64,000 nt of DNA from assembly GCA_035079385.1 (NCBI GenBank), contig JAVHKY010000028.1, forward strand, positions 3,596,001 to 3,660,000, read 5' to 3'. A program made the translations under genes and the position numbers. The stretch is from Aspidiotus rigidus. Lineage: Eukaryota; Arthropoda; Insecta; Hemiptera; Diaspididae. The notes under the pieces were generated by a model, which was given only the letters and a program-made list of their open reading frames with translations, made no database searches and was not told the origin of the DNA. Shown here in pieces: positions 24,536-35,586 of the stretch (positions within the stretch are counted from its first letter, which is position 1; every line of letters begins with the position of its first letter).

Positions 24536-27500
24536 CTAGGGTAGCAAGTTGACTTGAATGTGGATTTTGAACACAGAGACGTGAATCCAGAGAATTAGGT
24601 GGAGGTTGAGGCATAGAAGTATCACAAAGATTGAAATTTTCCAAGGTCACAGTACCTCTTCGCCTGGATTTAGGGACTCAAATCCATAAAATAAGGAAGA
24701 GCCCAAAATTCAATACAAATTCAATCAAGTTTTAAACCCAGCCTAAAAACATATGAATAACGTCAAAATGATAAGAAATACCCGAGTATACACATATTGC
24801 ATTTGTGGGTGTATTTCTTCTCTCTTATTTCAATTATATACGGCGGTCCTCTCTAGTGGAGTACCTGTATCAACAGTAGATTCTTCGATGTTGATAAAGA
24901 CAGCGCCCATACGTCTAGCTGTTCACTATAACTTTACATGTTTCTACTGTACTTACGAACGGCCACGTCCTACAATTTGCGCGAACGAGTTTCGAATAAA
25001 CTGAGTAATTTATCGGTGACTCCACTCGTATGGAAGAAGAAAAACCCAAACGTCTAATTTCCCATGAAGTTAATTATCTTTCGTCACTTTCCTACATTCT
25101 AGATTATGATTAAATTATGTCAATTTCGCCCACCTCTAATTCATTTTTCTTGTTTCTTTCTTCTCATTCCTATACTAAATTAGACCTTACAATACCGCGA
25201 TAAGGAATTTGCCTGCGTTGCTGTATTGCTTCGCTTTGTTGCACTTCGGTGTATAAAATTACTCTCTCACACTCCAGGACAGATAATTTATCATTTTCGT
25301 TTATATAAATATACACACCACATCGCTCGGTATTTAGCTGGCCATAAAAATATGATTATAAATGCCTTGTAATTAACGCCTTGAAAAATATGGATTACAT
25401 TTTCCTATAGCATACATATTTGCAGCGAAGGAAGAGACAACCTTCTCAACCCGGACCGTTGGTGTTATTTTGATTACTTCACCGAGGCCTATCTGCATTA
25501 CAATACCCTGCTACCGATCCCGCGTGGCCAATATAAATTCTACCTTGTTAACATTATTTTTCTTCTGCTCTTCTACATTCTAATATAATTTCTTACTCGT
25601 TCCGTATACGCGCGCGCTATTTGTAGAAAAACGCGTGTCTTATCGCTGACAGACATTTCCGATGCTTGTCGAGTAAAAATTATTTATTAATTTTGCAAAG
25701 GAACATTAATTCAAGTCTTCTACTCCCTTTCTTTTCTTTCTGGGACTCGACCTGTATTCAAAGTAATTGAAAATGTTCGTGTAGGTACAAAATGCACCTT
25801 TTGCTGTTGGCGTGAACTCTTGATAAAATGTTTTGGTCAATAAGTGGCGTACAAGTCATAAAAATGAGAAAATCTACATTTTTTCGGGAGTTGCTGGGTT
25901 AATACATTTCTAGTCCAAAATTATAAAGAAAGAAAATTTTGCAGAGCTGAAACTCGGTATAGGTGTCGAAGACTGTTTTCCATAAACCTGCTCCAACCTC
26001 CCCCTCGCGCTGGAAACTCGAACCAGAATTGTTTCCAAGAAGAAATCAGATGTCCGAGCAGCGATAGGCAGAACTTCAGAATGATTCAGACGGAAGCCCA
26101 GATCAAGCGCGATTTTCCAAGCTCGCCCTTAAAGAGAGAAAGTTTCGAAAAAAGATAGCGTGTTGGTAATAATCTAACAGCAGACAGCGTATAGATTACC
26201 GTAGGCACCTTTATCAGAACTTATATAGATGGGAAAGATCGACGCAAGTTTCGTGTCAATGCTATAAATGAGGCGTCATCCAGACGATATTCAACTACAT
26301 ATATATATTTTGGTACGAATACAGCGAATGTAATAAAAATAAAAGAATGAAAAAGTAGCAGCATATCGCAACAACTGCGGATAGAAAAAAAAAAGTTTGA
26401 GAGGAAATACAACCAACTCGTACAGGAACAAAGTTTAAATGAGTTAAGAAGGAGGGAAGTACAAGAGAAAATGCTAGACAGACGAAAGCAGGCGGAGTGG
26501 TTTGAAAATTTTGCTCTTTCTCTACCAAACGCGTCTCTTTCAATAAGGAAGCGAGTACGAGATACATTGATGCACAATACAGTAGAGATTTGAAAGGAGT
26601 ATACGAAGGAATATTGCGCACTTCTATGTTTTCGTTTTGAAAAATGTTTGAAAAAGAAGTTCCCGGCGAGTGTATAGATGATCGCGAAATTTTGCGTGAT
26701 TAAATAAGCTTAAATAAGCAAACGGGCGAACGTTTGAAATCGTTTTCGGAACGGCAAACAATAGAACGTACTAATCAATCTATGTCCTGTTAATCGCACG
26801 CTAGTTTCTACAGCAGTGCGTTGGACTATTCTAAAATAGGAAGGTTGTTGAGGTAAGAGACGGAGAGGAAGTTTATATAAGGACGAGAGCGACGGTTAAT
26901 GGATCACTATTTCAAAATGTCAATTAGTCGGAGTACGAGCGTCGAGCATAGCTTGAACCTCCTACGTCCAATGAAGTCGACGTAACGTCAAATGAGGACG
27001 TATTTAAGCAGCTATTACAAATTGAAGAATTTTTCCCTTCGCTCGATACAGATTCATCTATTCTTTCCTTATTACAATGTAAATCGCGAGAATGAATATT
27101 TATTGCAAAGAAAATGACTCAGTGCGTCATGCTCGCGTTTGTCGAAAAAATTATTCGAAATCTGGTGTACAGAAACTTTTCACGATAGAGCTGGTCTAGA
27201 GTTTTCTACCAAAGCTCTTTCTTCTTTGTTGTCTACGTTAGTTGTCTTGGCTTTTGTGTCATTCATGGTTGGGTGGTCTCAGATACAACCTCACTGGAAA
27301 GGAACCGAAATTTGTATTTTTTATTTTTTCATCATCCTCGTCTGCCTTAAATCGGTTTCCCCCTTGCAGAGTAAGAAAGTGTGTCAAAGCAGAGAAGAAT
27401 TGATGTACACTTGTACAGGGGCGTACCAAGAGAGAGGCTTAGGAGCTGAAGGCTTTTTGAACGCTCAGAGTCGTTCATCATACTTAATTAAAAGTCATAG

Positions 27501-27769
27501 GAACTCATATTAAGTGTGATGATGTATAAGGAGAGCAAACGATTGTACAATTCTACTTTACAATTGGCCACAGCTTTAATTTGTCCATATGCTACGTTTC
27601 CTTTCTATTGGTCGTTCTGTCCTTTCTATCCAGTCACCAAGCTAAATAGTCTTTCACTGTCAAACGTGATTAAATTGTTCAGGAAGCTAGATTTAGCACC
27701 CACTTCACTATAGAGGACAGGCGGCTCTGCACATGCGACACCATCGATACTAAGGAGTAAGCGATTTCG
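24536..27769. other. Non-coding stretch, nothing recognised
   Basis: No frame resembles a known protein. The longest (27139-27513 plus, starting at TTG) has a hydrophobic stretch but no domain and no codon bias support. No RNA genes or arrays were seen. Confidence 0.45.
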
Positions 27770-28175
27770 TATTTCTGGTGCTCGTTTTAGCAACCTACCC
27801 TCTGTATCTCTCACTGGGCACTCTGTGCTTCATGAGGGTCCATATATCTCCTTTATGGCATTGTAAAAGCCTCTTGTGTTGTGTGTGTCGGCGAGTTTCT
27901 ATCTTTCTGCAGCTTTTTTGAAGTACCACTGGTTCTTGGCTCGGCGAGTTGTTTTCAGCACCTTGGATTTCGCAGTCCTGTACTCTCTCAGACATTGCGC
28001 ATCTTGCGGCTTAGCTAGTACTTCATTGTGACATTCTCTTCTTTCATTGATGGCGGCTTCAATTTTCGCTGCATTATCCAGGAACCAATCTGGGTTCAAC
28101 GAAAGACACAATACTCACGTGCGGGGGTAATATTAAAGGAGGGGGGGGGGTTGTTGGTAAATAAAAAACTCAAGG

Positions 28176-28645
28176 AATTAAAGTTTTTAGATGATTAATA
28201 ACATTAAATGGTTATAAACAAAATTCACCAATAATTACCTATATGATTAATAGGCTTTCTTTTAATATTTACAATAAAATTTAATATTTGTTTAATAATC
28301 ATTTTAGGGTATCTAATCCTTTATTTTTAAAATCATTTTTATTAAAAATTTTTATAAATTATTAAAAAATTTCATCTAAAATAATAGAATTATCATAATT
28401 ATTTTTATATTTTAATAATAAATTTATTAATATTATTGTTTAACCGCTTAAGCTTGCACAATATATTAATTAATTACCTAAATTTAAATATTAAAATTAA
28501 TTTTCATTAATTTATTAATTATAAATATCTATTTAAATTATTTAATATTAAATTTAATGAAATTAATTATTATTAAAATATATTATATTAATATTATTTA
28601 TTTTTTACCATTAATTAAAATATATATATATTTTTTCAAGTAACT
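28176..28645 (-). rRNA. NUMT: fragment of mitochondrial 12S rRNA
   Basis: On the minus strand the invariant small-subunit blocks appear in order. GTGCAAGCTTAAGCGGTTAAAC (28438-28459) corresponds to the 530-loop region, GTGCCAGCNGCCGCGGTAA in the universal numbering. AGGATTAGATACCCT (28306-28320) corresponds to the 790-loop region. The base composition is that of insect mitochondrial DNA and unlike the flanks. The close spacing of the blocks fits a reduced mitochondrial rRNA. It is a nuclear copy because it sits inside a LINE with a target-site duplication, and it will not function. Confidence 0.85.
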
Positions 28646-28658
28646 TAAATATAAAGTC

Positions 28659-28731
28659 GCCCTCGTAGCTCAGCGGTTAGAGCAGTCGCCTGGCAAGCGA
28701 AAGGTCTCGGGTTCGGATCCCGACGAGCTGA
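28659..28731 (+). pseudogene. tRNA-like SINE head (Ala-GGC-like)
   Basis: It folds with a 4-bp D stem (GCTC/GAGC), an anticodon stem of four pairs, a 5-bp T stem (TCGGG/CCCGA) and anticodon position GGC after T33. The acceptor stem forms only four of seven pairs, and T-loop position 58 is G where A is nearly invariant, so it is not a working tRNA gene. The A box (TAGCTCAGCGGTTAGAGC) and B box (GGTTCGGATCC) make it a credible Pol III promoter for a SINE. It stands out as GC-rich next to the 12S fragment. Confidence 0.65.
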
Positions 28732-28984
28732 TCAAATTTTTCGCTTGAGTTTTTCATTTACCAACAACCCCCTCCTTCAATCTGGGTTCGTTTTTTTGGG
28801 TACTCGCCCAATTGTATCGAGGCAAGCTTTCACCGTTGTATTTTTTATAAGCTGCCAGGTACTTTCTGCGGGCTTTTTCTCAATGAGCCAAGAGCATGTA
28901 TTACTACACGCTGGAACTCGTGCCTGTCCTTTTCCCCACGAATTCCTGCTACATTGATCTGTTTTGGACGTGAGGCAGCCGTTA

Positions 28985-29532
28985 TTCCGTGTTTTTCCGG
29001 GCGGGCTTTCATTTTACATACTATACCACCAGTTACTGAATTCATCATCAATAGCCAACCTAAAAGCAATAGACTCCCTGTCACAGTACCCAGTGCACAC
29101 ATCACTTGGAGAGCCCCCCTCACTAGAGGAGATCGATAGTGCCATTAAGCTGCTGAAGAACAACAAGGCCCCAGGGCTGGATGAGCTCCCAGCCGAAGTC
29201 TTCAAGTGTGGAGGAAGAGAAATACAGGTTAAACTGCACTGTCTCTTCTGTAAGATCTGGAAAGAGGAAGATGTGCCTGCAGACTTCATTGAGGCAGCTA
29301 TTGTCAACATATTTGAGAAGAAGGGCGACCGTGTGCAGACTGCACGAACTATGGTGCCGCTGGGAAGATATTGACTCGAATAATAACTAGCAGACTGCAG
29401 GCAGCCTTTGAACCACTACTACCAGTTCCGCAGGCGGGTTTTCGCCCTACATGAGGAACAACAGATATATGTTTGTACTGCGGCAATTGCAGGAAAAAAC
29501 GCATGAGCAGCAAACGCAAATGTACACTGTAT
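28985..29532 (+). pseudogene. LINE RT, N-terminal half of palm/fingers
   Basis: This encodes 'LEEIDSAIKLLKNNKAPGLDELPAEVFK', 'IWKEEDVPADFIEAAIVNIFEKKGDR' and, after a frameshift near 29345, 'AAGKILTRIITSRLQAAFEP' and 'VPQAGFRP'. These are RT domains 0-3 of an APE-type LINE. The frame ends at 29532, where the hAT-like element inserted, within the codons that precede the catalytic 'FLDLKKTFD' block found at 30508. Confidence 0.8.
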
Positions 29533-30501
29533 GGGTAAATTCACTTCGCGCAAATGGGACCGAAAACGCGTACATTTTCCCCAAAAATAGACGGACATTT
29601 TGCGCAAAAGAGAAGAACATATTGCGCAAGAAAAGACATACAGTTTGCGTACACACTGGCCACACATTTCCCTTCTCATTTTGAACAGGCTTAGGACTGT
29701 CTGCAATCACATGCGTGATTAAAAATGTATGGCTGTAGTCAATTTACAGACCGAAAAGTGTATGCGTGATTAAAAGAGTATGGCTATGCATTGCATATAA
29801 ACCAATGACTGACCGAAAATTATACGAGGCGACGCTTTGTGTGGTATCTGTAACCAATAGTGCGTAAGTATTTTAGCAGGTCAATTTCATTTCTGGTGAA
29901 GCCAGTGTAAGTCTGTATGAGGAAGTCGACTTTATCACTGTAGACGCTCTTCCACTGATAATTGAATATTGACGCGAACTTCAGGTCGGTCTCGGTCTGT
30001 ATTTCTAATAAAAGTGACCACCGTGTGCATATTTGGATGAGGCGATTAGAATGAAGCATTGTAATGACGATGAAAACATTCGGCGGCATTATTGGTTCGT
30101 GGAGCAAAACTTGGTGGAGATGCGCACATAGACGGTGGGAATCTGGCGTTTGTACTGACATAATTTCGGTAGACGTAATCGGTGAAATCTTTAGAAATGT
30201 TGGGTGTTGGAGCAATATTCATGAGGGCGGCGAACCCTTTTTGGTTGGAACGTCATTTGGTCGAAGGTAGGGTAAGGCAGAGAAACATTTCAGCCATTTA
30301 CCAACTTCAGAATTCTTTTTAGTAATCTTCGAAGTACGAAAATGGTTTCACAAAATTATTACATCATCCTGATTCACCTCGCCCGCTATTGTTGACTTCG
30401 TTTGCGCAAACTGTCAGTGTAAACTGTTTCTTACATTTGCGCAAAATGCTTCTCACTTTCCGCAAGTTTTTCGTCTGCATTTCCGCAAAATGTATATAGC
30501 C
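29533..30501. mobile_element. hAT-like element, 969 bp, 8-bp TSD
   Basis: The flanking duplication CACTGTAT (29525-29532 and 30502-30509) and the exact restoration of the LINE reading order across the gap define both ends. The ends start GGGTAAATTCAC and finish ATGTATATAGCC, imperfect inverted repeats of about 25 bp. Subterminal regions on both sides are full of TTTGCGCAAA-like words (29545-29650 on the left, 30405-30490 on the right), which look like clustered transposase-binding sites. An internal minus frame (29820-30215) has no recognisable domain, so the element is probably non-autonomous. The 8-bp duplication fits hAT or P superfamilies. Confidence 0.75.
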
Positions 30502-31757
30502 CACTGTATTCCTAGACCTAAAAAAAACGTTTGACACAGTTAATAGAGAGGTACTCTGGCTGATTACCCGCAGCTTTGGATGTCCTGAGAAACTGGTCAA
30601 AATCATAGCAAGCTTCCATACCCAAAACGTAGCACGCGTTATACTGAGCGGCGAACTCACCGAAGGCTTCGCCATATCAAATGGGGTCCGACAGGAACGC
30701 TTACTTGTACCACTGTTATTCAACGTGTACATGTCGGCGATGCTGATGATGGTAGACCAAAGACTAAAGTGTAGAGGAATATGCCGTTAGATGGCGGGCT
30801 TTTCAACTTGAGCCGACTGAGAAGTCAGAAATATGTGCATTCCCGCTACATAACAGAGCTGCAGTATGCTGACGACCTGGCGCTGATTGGAAACACCATA
30901 AAAGAAACTCAGGAAATAACTGACGCATTTGTGGCACCAACACCTGGGTATGGAGGTCAACACCGCAAAGACCAAGGTACTGAACATGGGCACCACGCAC
31001 ACAAGCGGTACAGCACCGGGAGGAATAAAGATCTGTGGCACAGAAATTGAGGAGGTCGCCGAATTCAGCTACCTGGGTGGCCTAATTACCAGAGACGGCA
31101 CTGTTGACGCTGAGATTAATCAGGCGTGCTCAGCAATATACAGACTCAAGACTACTGGATAATAAGGAGCTGAGGAACAAGACCAAAATAGCCGTATACC
31201 GTGCAGTGGTACTGCGCACCCTGTTGTGTGGTAGCGAAAGCTGGACTGTCTACAAGCGACACATAAAAATGCTGGAGAGATCACGCCAACGTCAGCTCCG
31301 GAGAATTCTGGGGATCAAATGAACCGATTTTGTATCGAATAAAAAAGTATTGGAGCGGGCAGACTGCGAGCCCATTGAACGCCTGGTAATGCGGGATATT
31401 CTGAGGTGGCTGGGACACCCGCAAAGACTTCCACAGCAGGTGCTTTATGGCGAGTTAGCAACAGGGTCCCACGCTAGTGGCGGATAACGGAAACGCTTCG
31501 AGGACACATGCCACACTGCTCTCAAACTGTCGAAAACCAATGATGTATGAAAAGAGTGGACTGAGAACCGCACTCTATGGAGACAGGTCTGCAACAACAA
31601 CAATGGACTACTTCCGGGGCGCGCTCCCGCCACGACCGGCGCTCCAACATCTACAGCGGTCGGCGGAAGAATAATACACTCCAGGATTGGCCTATTTAGC
31701 CATCAACTGAGAATGGATCCTCCTCCATAGGAGGCCAGGTGATTATTATTATTACTA
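30502..31757 (+). pseudogene. LINE RT catalytic domain and 3' end
   Basis: Blocks in order are 'FLDLKKTFDTVNREVLW' (first catalytic Asp), 'SFGCPEKLVKIIASFH', 'ISNGVRQ', and 'LQYADDLALIGN' (YADD, about 30860-30895). They continue with 'EVNTAKTKVLNMG', 'FSYLGGLITRDGTVDAEI', 'LLCGSESWTV', 'MLERSRQRQLRRILGIK' and 'ILRWLGHPQRLPQQVLYGEL'. At least four frameshifts or stops break it (near 30788, 30925, 31162 and 31320). The 3' end is a short GATTATTATT tail. Confidence 0.85.
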
Positions 31758-34018
31758 GGGAGTAAGGCGAACCCTCTGGCCTACAGGCGATATATTGATA
31801 GAAGAAAATTGACCAGACCAGTCATAAAGAGAGCTGCGCGTACCACCTCGTACGTCAGGAGTCCGATGATTGCCTTCATCTTCTTTTATGATCGTTCAGG
31901 CTAGTAAAAACTTGGACATCTTTATTTTTTGGCTATCTGTAGAGAGCCAATTTTCTTTAAAACACTGAGTGAAGTTGATGAAAGCAAACCTCAGATTTCT
32001 GCAACGCTCAAGTTCTTTCACATTGACAAAGGGGGGAGGATATTTCGTCAACAAAAGTACAAACCATGCTACACATGCGTCCAAAGTCTTTCCTCTTCCG
32101 TCATCATTTGTTACTCTTATAGTTCGATCGGCAACGGGTAATGACGAGATCTCAGATTTACAAGGTCAAATTCCCATTGAAGCAGCTAGCTGCTCTCTCA
32201 ATTCCACACTTTTGTTATCTGACATGTTTTTGTATCTAAGGTTTCTGCGCAGTACACGCTAGGCTGTCTGAAATAAGTTACAGGATTCGAGAAAGAAATA
32301 TACGTTCATTATTCTAGCACGGGCGCTGCGACTACGGTGATAACAAACGATGTGAAGCGGAAACGATAATACGAAAGAAAAAGCTAAACCTTATAGAAAA
32401 TTTCGGTAGGTCTATATTGAAAAAAACACACCTCATATGCAAACAATAGAGGCGCGAATAGGAAAAACGGGTAACTTAACGACCGCTCGCGAGAGATAGT
32501 TATAGAAAATCTAAGCGAGTAATAACACAATGTAAGCGAGGTGCACCATCAACCAATAAACGAGCGTGAAAATACGTCGACAACGACATTTCACAATTTT
32601 CCAAATCGAACGGAAACGTTTTTCGTTTATTTTGATGTATTTTTCTCATTTTCTCTCTGTTTTTTCTTCCTTTCTTCTCTTTTTTTTTTCTCTCCTCTCT
32701 TTCGGTGTGATTGTCGAGTGCAGAGGCGCTGAAAGTCAAACGATTTGGCATCAGATTTATTTGGATAGAGCCATGTAGGAATCGAACAATTGTTTTCGTT
32801 TCGATATATTCGTTTCGCGTAGTATATATTTTATTTTTTTTTTTTCTCCGCACGTCCTTGTCCCTCGCACTATTTCACGGAACACGTATGTACATAGTTG
32901 GAAATCGAGAAAAAGAAACATACTGTGGACGCATTGTATCCGAAGAATAGAGTCTTATAACCCGATGATATGCAATCTGCTACCGTGTACCGCCACATAC
33001 GTGTCTTACGACCAGCCGACTTATACTGTCATATCGAACATTTAGTGCATTTTTTTTATCTCGGCTACCGAAATACCGCGCTACACGTCGTAATAAGTCT
33101 TTGGTAGTTTCTCACGAAAAAGTATTCGCGCTGCCTCGTGAAATGCACGCAAGCTATCAGCATGTCGTACACAAAAAAATGCGGATCAATAAAAATTTCG
33201 TTTGCAGAACGGTTATAAAATATTGAATAAATTAATACCATACGGAGGCCGAGTTTTATACTCTGTCGGATGTTTAGACATTTATCGATTATACGGTTCT
33301 GCGTGCGGGAGAGAGTAAAAGAACTGCTTTTGATCTCACAATGTTTGTAGAATGTCAAAAGAGGCATTAGGCAATTCTGTCGTGAAGATTGCATTAAGTA
33401 CACTCTCGGTAGTGGGTTGGTCGTAGGACAGGGCTATGTGCCAGATTTAGTGAACATTTAATATCTAGATGCGGACTCGATCTGCGCGCAAGGGAGATTG
33501 GGACAAAACAGGTAAAAAATACGTGAGTCATATTTCCTCCTCTTCCCTCTCCACTTCATTATCCTTTCTTCAACCATCTCTCATTGTCACACCGGGCGGA
33601 TCAAGTGAGTGCGTTTTTCAAAATATCTACGAAGAACTAAATTTATGCTTCTCATTTATCACGTCACAAGATATTCTTTTCTGTCGGATTTTTTTTTTTT
33701 TTTCTTGGATGTGTATATTATCCATCAATGATGAAAACGTAACGTGTACTCGCGTTCTAGACGAAAAAATACTCTTGTACTTCGTTACATAAGATAATAA
33801 ATCCATTTGTGAGACAAATTTTTGTGTATCTCGCAAAACCACTCAACGATAGTTTTCCTCAAAACGTGAATTTCCCTTTCATCTGTTTTAGAGCTTTAGA
33901 TACCCAGCTCAAGTTCATGGAACTAAAATAATCTCCTTCTTATTACACAGAAGTGGGTCTCACGGATGTCATTTAATGAATAGCGTATTATTTTTGAGTA
34001 TGTAAATAGTCGTACACT
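31758..34018. other. Non-coding stretch, nothing recognised
   Basis: No family-like frame. Around 32490-32870 there is a pyrimidine-rich run with overlapping antisense frames. No RNA gene, array or inverted repeat was noticed. Confidence 0.45.
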
Positions 34019-34406
34019 AATTACACTACCGAACAGCTATCCTGTTACAAAGATTCTATTACGTGATTCTTAGATACTTTTCAACACTGAACACGAATCC
34101 ATTGTCCGTTTTTTGCTAGCACGTCACAATTTTTTAAAGTTCTCGTTTACTTGCCGCGCGTCGTCGCGAGACACATCGACAATAGCAGCGTCGCTATCAA
34201 AAACGTTCATTACGTTCCGCGACAACGCGCGGCAAGTAGACGAGAATATTTGTTATGATTACGTGACTATTTATCGTGATTACTAAAAATTGTGACGTGT
34301 TAGCAAAAAACGGACAACAGATTCGTGTTCAGCGTTGAAAAGTATCCGAGAATAACATAAAAGAATCTTTGTAACAGGATAGCTGTTTAGTAGTGTTATT
34401 ATTTGA
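34019..34406. mobile_element. Palindromic MITE, about 388 bp
   Basis: The left half ('acagctatcctgttacaaagattct', 'gatacttttcaac.ctgaacacgaat', 'gtccgttttttgct.acacgtcacaattttt', 'tacttgccgcgcg') is repeated as its reverse complement in the right half, almost to the centre. The whole unit would form one long hairpin with few mismatches. The ends are '..acactac..aacagctatcctg'. No coding frame is present, and no clear target-site duplication was established. Confidence 0.85.
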
Positions 34407-34699
34407 CGAACAAAACCAATTATTTCACTTTTTAAAGCACCCTCTTCTGGATCCCTCTCCATTCATCTACATATTTTCACACGTACGTCCGCAACCTTGA
34501 ATTTGGAACTTGGAAACTGAAGTTTTGACCCTCGAGCTATACACAGGTGTGTTGTAAAATCAGGCAGTTTATGAAATGTTGAAAATTTCTGGATACTTTT
34601 TCTCAATTGATTTCACTTCTAAGGGCTCGACCAAATTGAAATTTGGATTATTTGGCAGCGTACACTCTCGGTTCAAGACGTACGTGTGTACACTTTACG

Positions 34700-34872
34700 A
34701 TTCATGATTAAGATACGAGTATTATTAATTGAAATTAAAAATTACCGCATTCGCTGAATGTGCAACATTGCGAGTACTTTTGACCAACATCATGATAGCG
34801 ACTTTTCATCCGAAAGTACTCGCAATTTTACAATTTCAGCGGTGATTGATAATTTTAATCAATAGTATCTCA
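34700..34872. mobile_element. Second palindromic MITE, about 170 bp
   Basis: Outer blocks 'gatac.a.t.tt.att' and inner 'attaccgc.ttcgctg' and 'ttgcgagtacttt' are mirrored by 'aaagtactcgcaa', 'cagcggtgat' and '..atagtatct'. The match is weaker than in the neighbour at 34019-34406. It encodes nothing. It may be a relative or a different family. Confidence 0.6.
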
Positions 34873-35586
34873 ACTAATTGAGTTGATTAAATATCATGCT
34901 AAAGCTAATAACCAGAGCCCGGATTTCTCGGCATTTGCCGAATCATCTCAGTGCGTTTGAAAAGCATATATGAAAATGATATAGAAGTCCGTATTGGGGA
35001 TAGTAGAGGCTAGGGAAAGAAATTTATTTTGCCGAAAATTGCCGGAAATTACCGTTTTGTTAAATATCGTCTAAAATTGAAAATTTTCGGACAAATTTGC
35101 TCATAATCTTGCTTAAAATTCAGAAATTTTGATGAAAATTAGAGTTTTTTTTTTTTTAATATTATTTTTAGTTTAAAGTTGAAAAATTGAAAATGTTGAC
35201 TGGAAAATTTGTAAGATTTTTTTATTGATGAATTTAATTCCCAAAAATCGTTTTATTTTGGTCAAAATCACGTAATTTTTGTCGTAAATTGAATAATTCC
35301 GATCGTAAATTTGTAACAGCAATGAAAACGCACGTTTTTTTATTTATTTCTTTTGAATTCCGAATAATTCCGAAAATACAACATCAAGAGCCGAAACTTT
35401 TCATTTTTTGTGCTGAAAAATCCGGGCCTTGCTAATAACTGTTCAAAAAATAATCTTTAGTCCAAAAAAGACATGAAAAGTATACATCGAATAAAAAAAA
35501 ATTTTACCTTATCGATTCACAATTTATTGATGAGAAAAGAATGTTAGAAACGAAAAAATATGTAGAAATTTGTAATCTTTCAAAAT
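34873..35586. other. AT-rich non-coding stretch
   Basis: A/T-rich DNA with repeated short words such as 'gaaaatt' and 'aaaattg' from 35030 to 35300. No gene or defined element is recognisable. The phrase 'gcccggatttctcggca' (34918) and 'gccgaaacttttca..ccgggc' (35391-35427) are weakly mirror-like, which may mark the ends of an old element. Confidence 0.35.

Larger units (their letters stand above)
28098..28777. mobile_element. Chimeric insertion: SINE arms + mt 12S rRNA + tRNA-like
   Basis: CAATCTGGGTTC flanks this segment on both sides (28086-28097 and 28778-28789), so it is a single insertion into the LINE. Inside, left to right, are: an inverted SINE-like tail, ending in an arm 'ttgttggtaaat.aaaaactcaag' (about 28151-28175); an extremely AT-rich 12S rRNA piece in antisense; a GC-rich tRNA-like head (28659-28731); and the same arm in the opposite orientation (about 28744-28777). 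I infer that SINE RNA and mitochondrial rRNA were joined by template switching during target-primed reverse transcription. Confidence 0.75.
27770..28970 (-). pseudogene. Inverted LINE segment, EN-RT linker
   Basis: Minus-strand reading continues across the inserted chimera. 'GRVPKKTNPDWF' upstream joins in frame to 'LDNAAKIEAAINER' once one copy of the 12-bp duplication is discounted. It goes on to 'AQCLREYRTAKSKVLKTTRRAKNQWYFKK' and then 'ECPVRDTEGRLLKRAPEIRNR' at the left edge. The next expected block, a '..FHQLLN' motif, is found instead on the plus strand at about 29020, just right of this segment. That fits a 5' inversion during integration. Confidence 0.75.
27770..31757 (+). mobile_element. 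APE-type LINE, 5' part inverted, twice interrupted
   Basis: The 5' part (27770-28970) reads on the minus strand, and the 3' part (28985-31757) on the plus. The minus part encodes the endonuclease-RT linker ('NPDWFLDNAAKIEAAINER', 'DTHNTRGFYNAIKEIYGP'). The plus part starts with 'HQLLN' and 'LKNNKAPGLDELPAEVFK' and runs through RT to the 3' end, which closes with a GATTATTATTATTA tail near 31740. This arrangement is what twin priming produces. Two younger insertions interrupt it (28098-28777 and 29533-30501). Frameshifts and stops show it is dead. The clade (RTE-like versus CR1/Jockey-like) is not resolved. Confidence 0.8.

Noticed and set aside
27139..27513. 124-codon frame with a hydrophobic stretch, starting at TTG
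   Set aside because: No ATG start, no family resemblance, no flanking gene structure.
28659..28731. Functional tRNA-Ala gene
   Set aside because: Only four acceptor pairs, G at T-loop position 58, and it is part of a retroposed chimera.
29820..30215. 131-codon minus frame inside the hAT-like element
   Set aside because: No transposase motif and no DDE-like spacing; the element looks non-autonomous.
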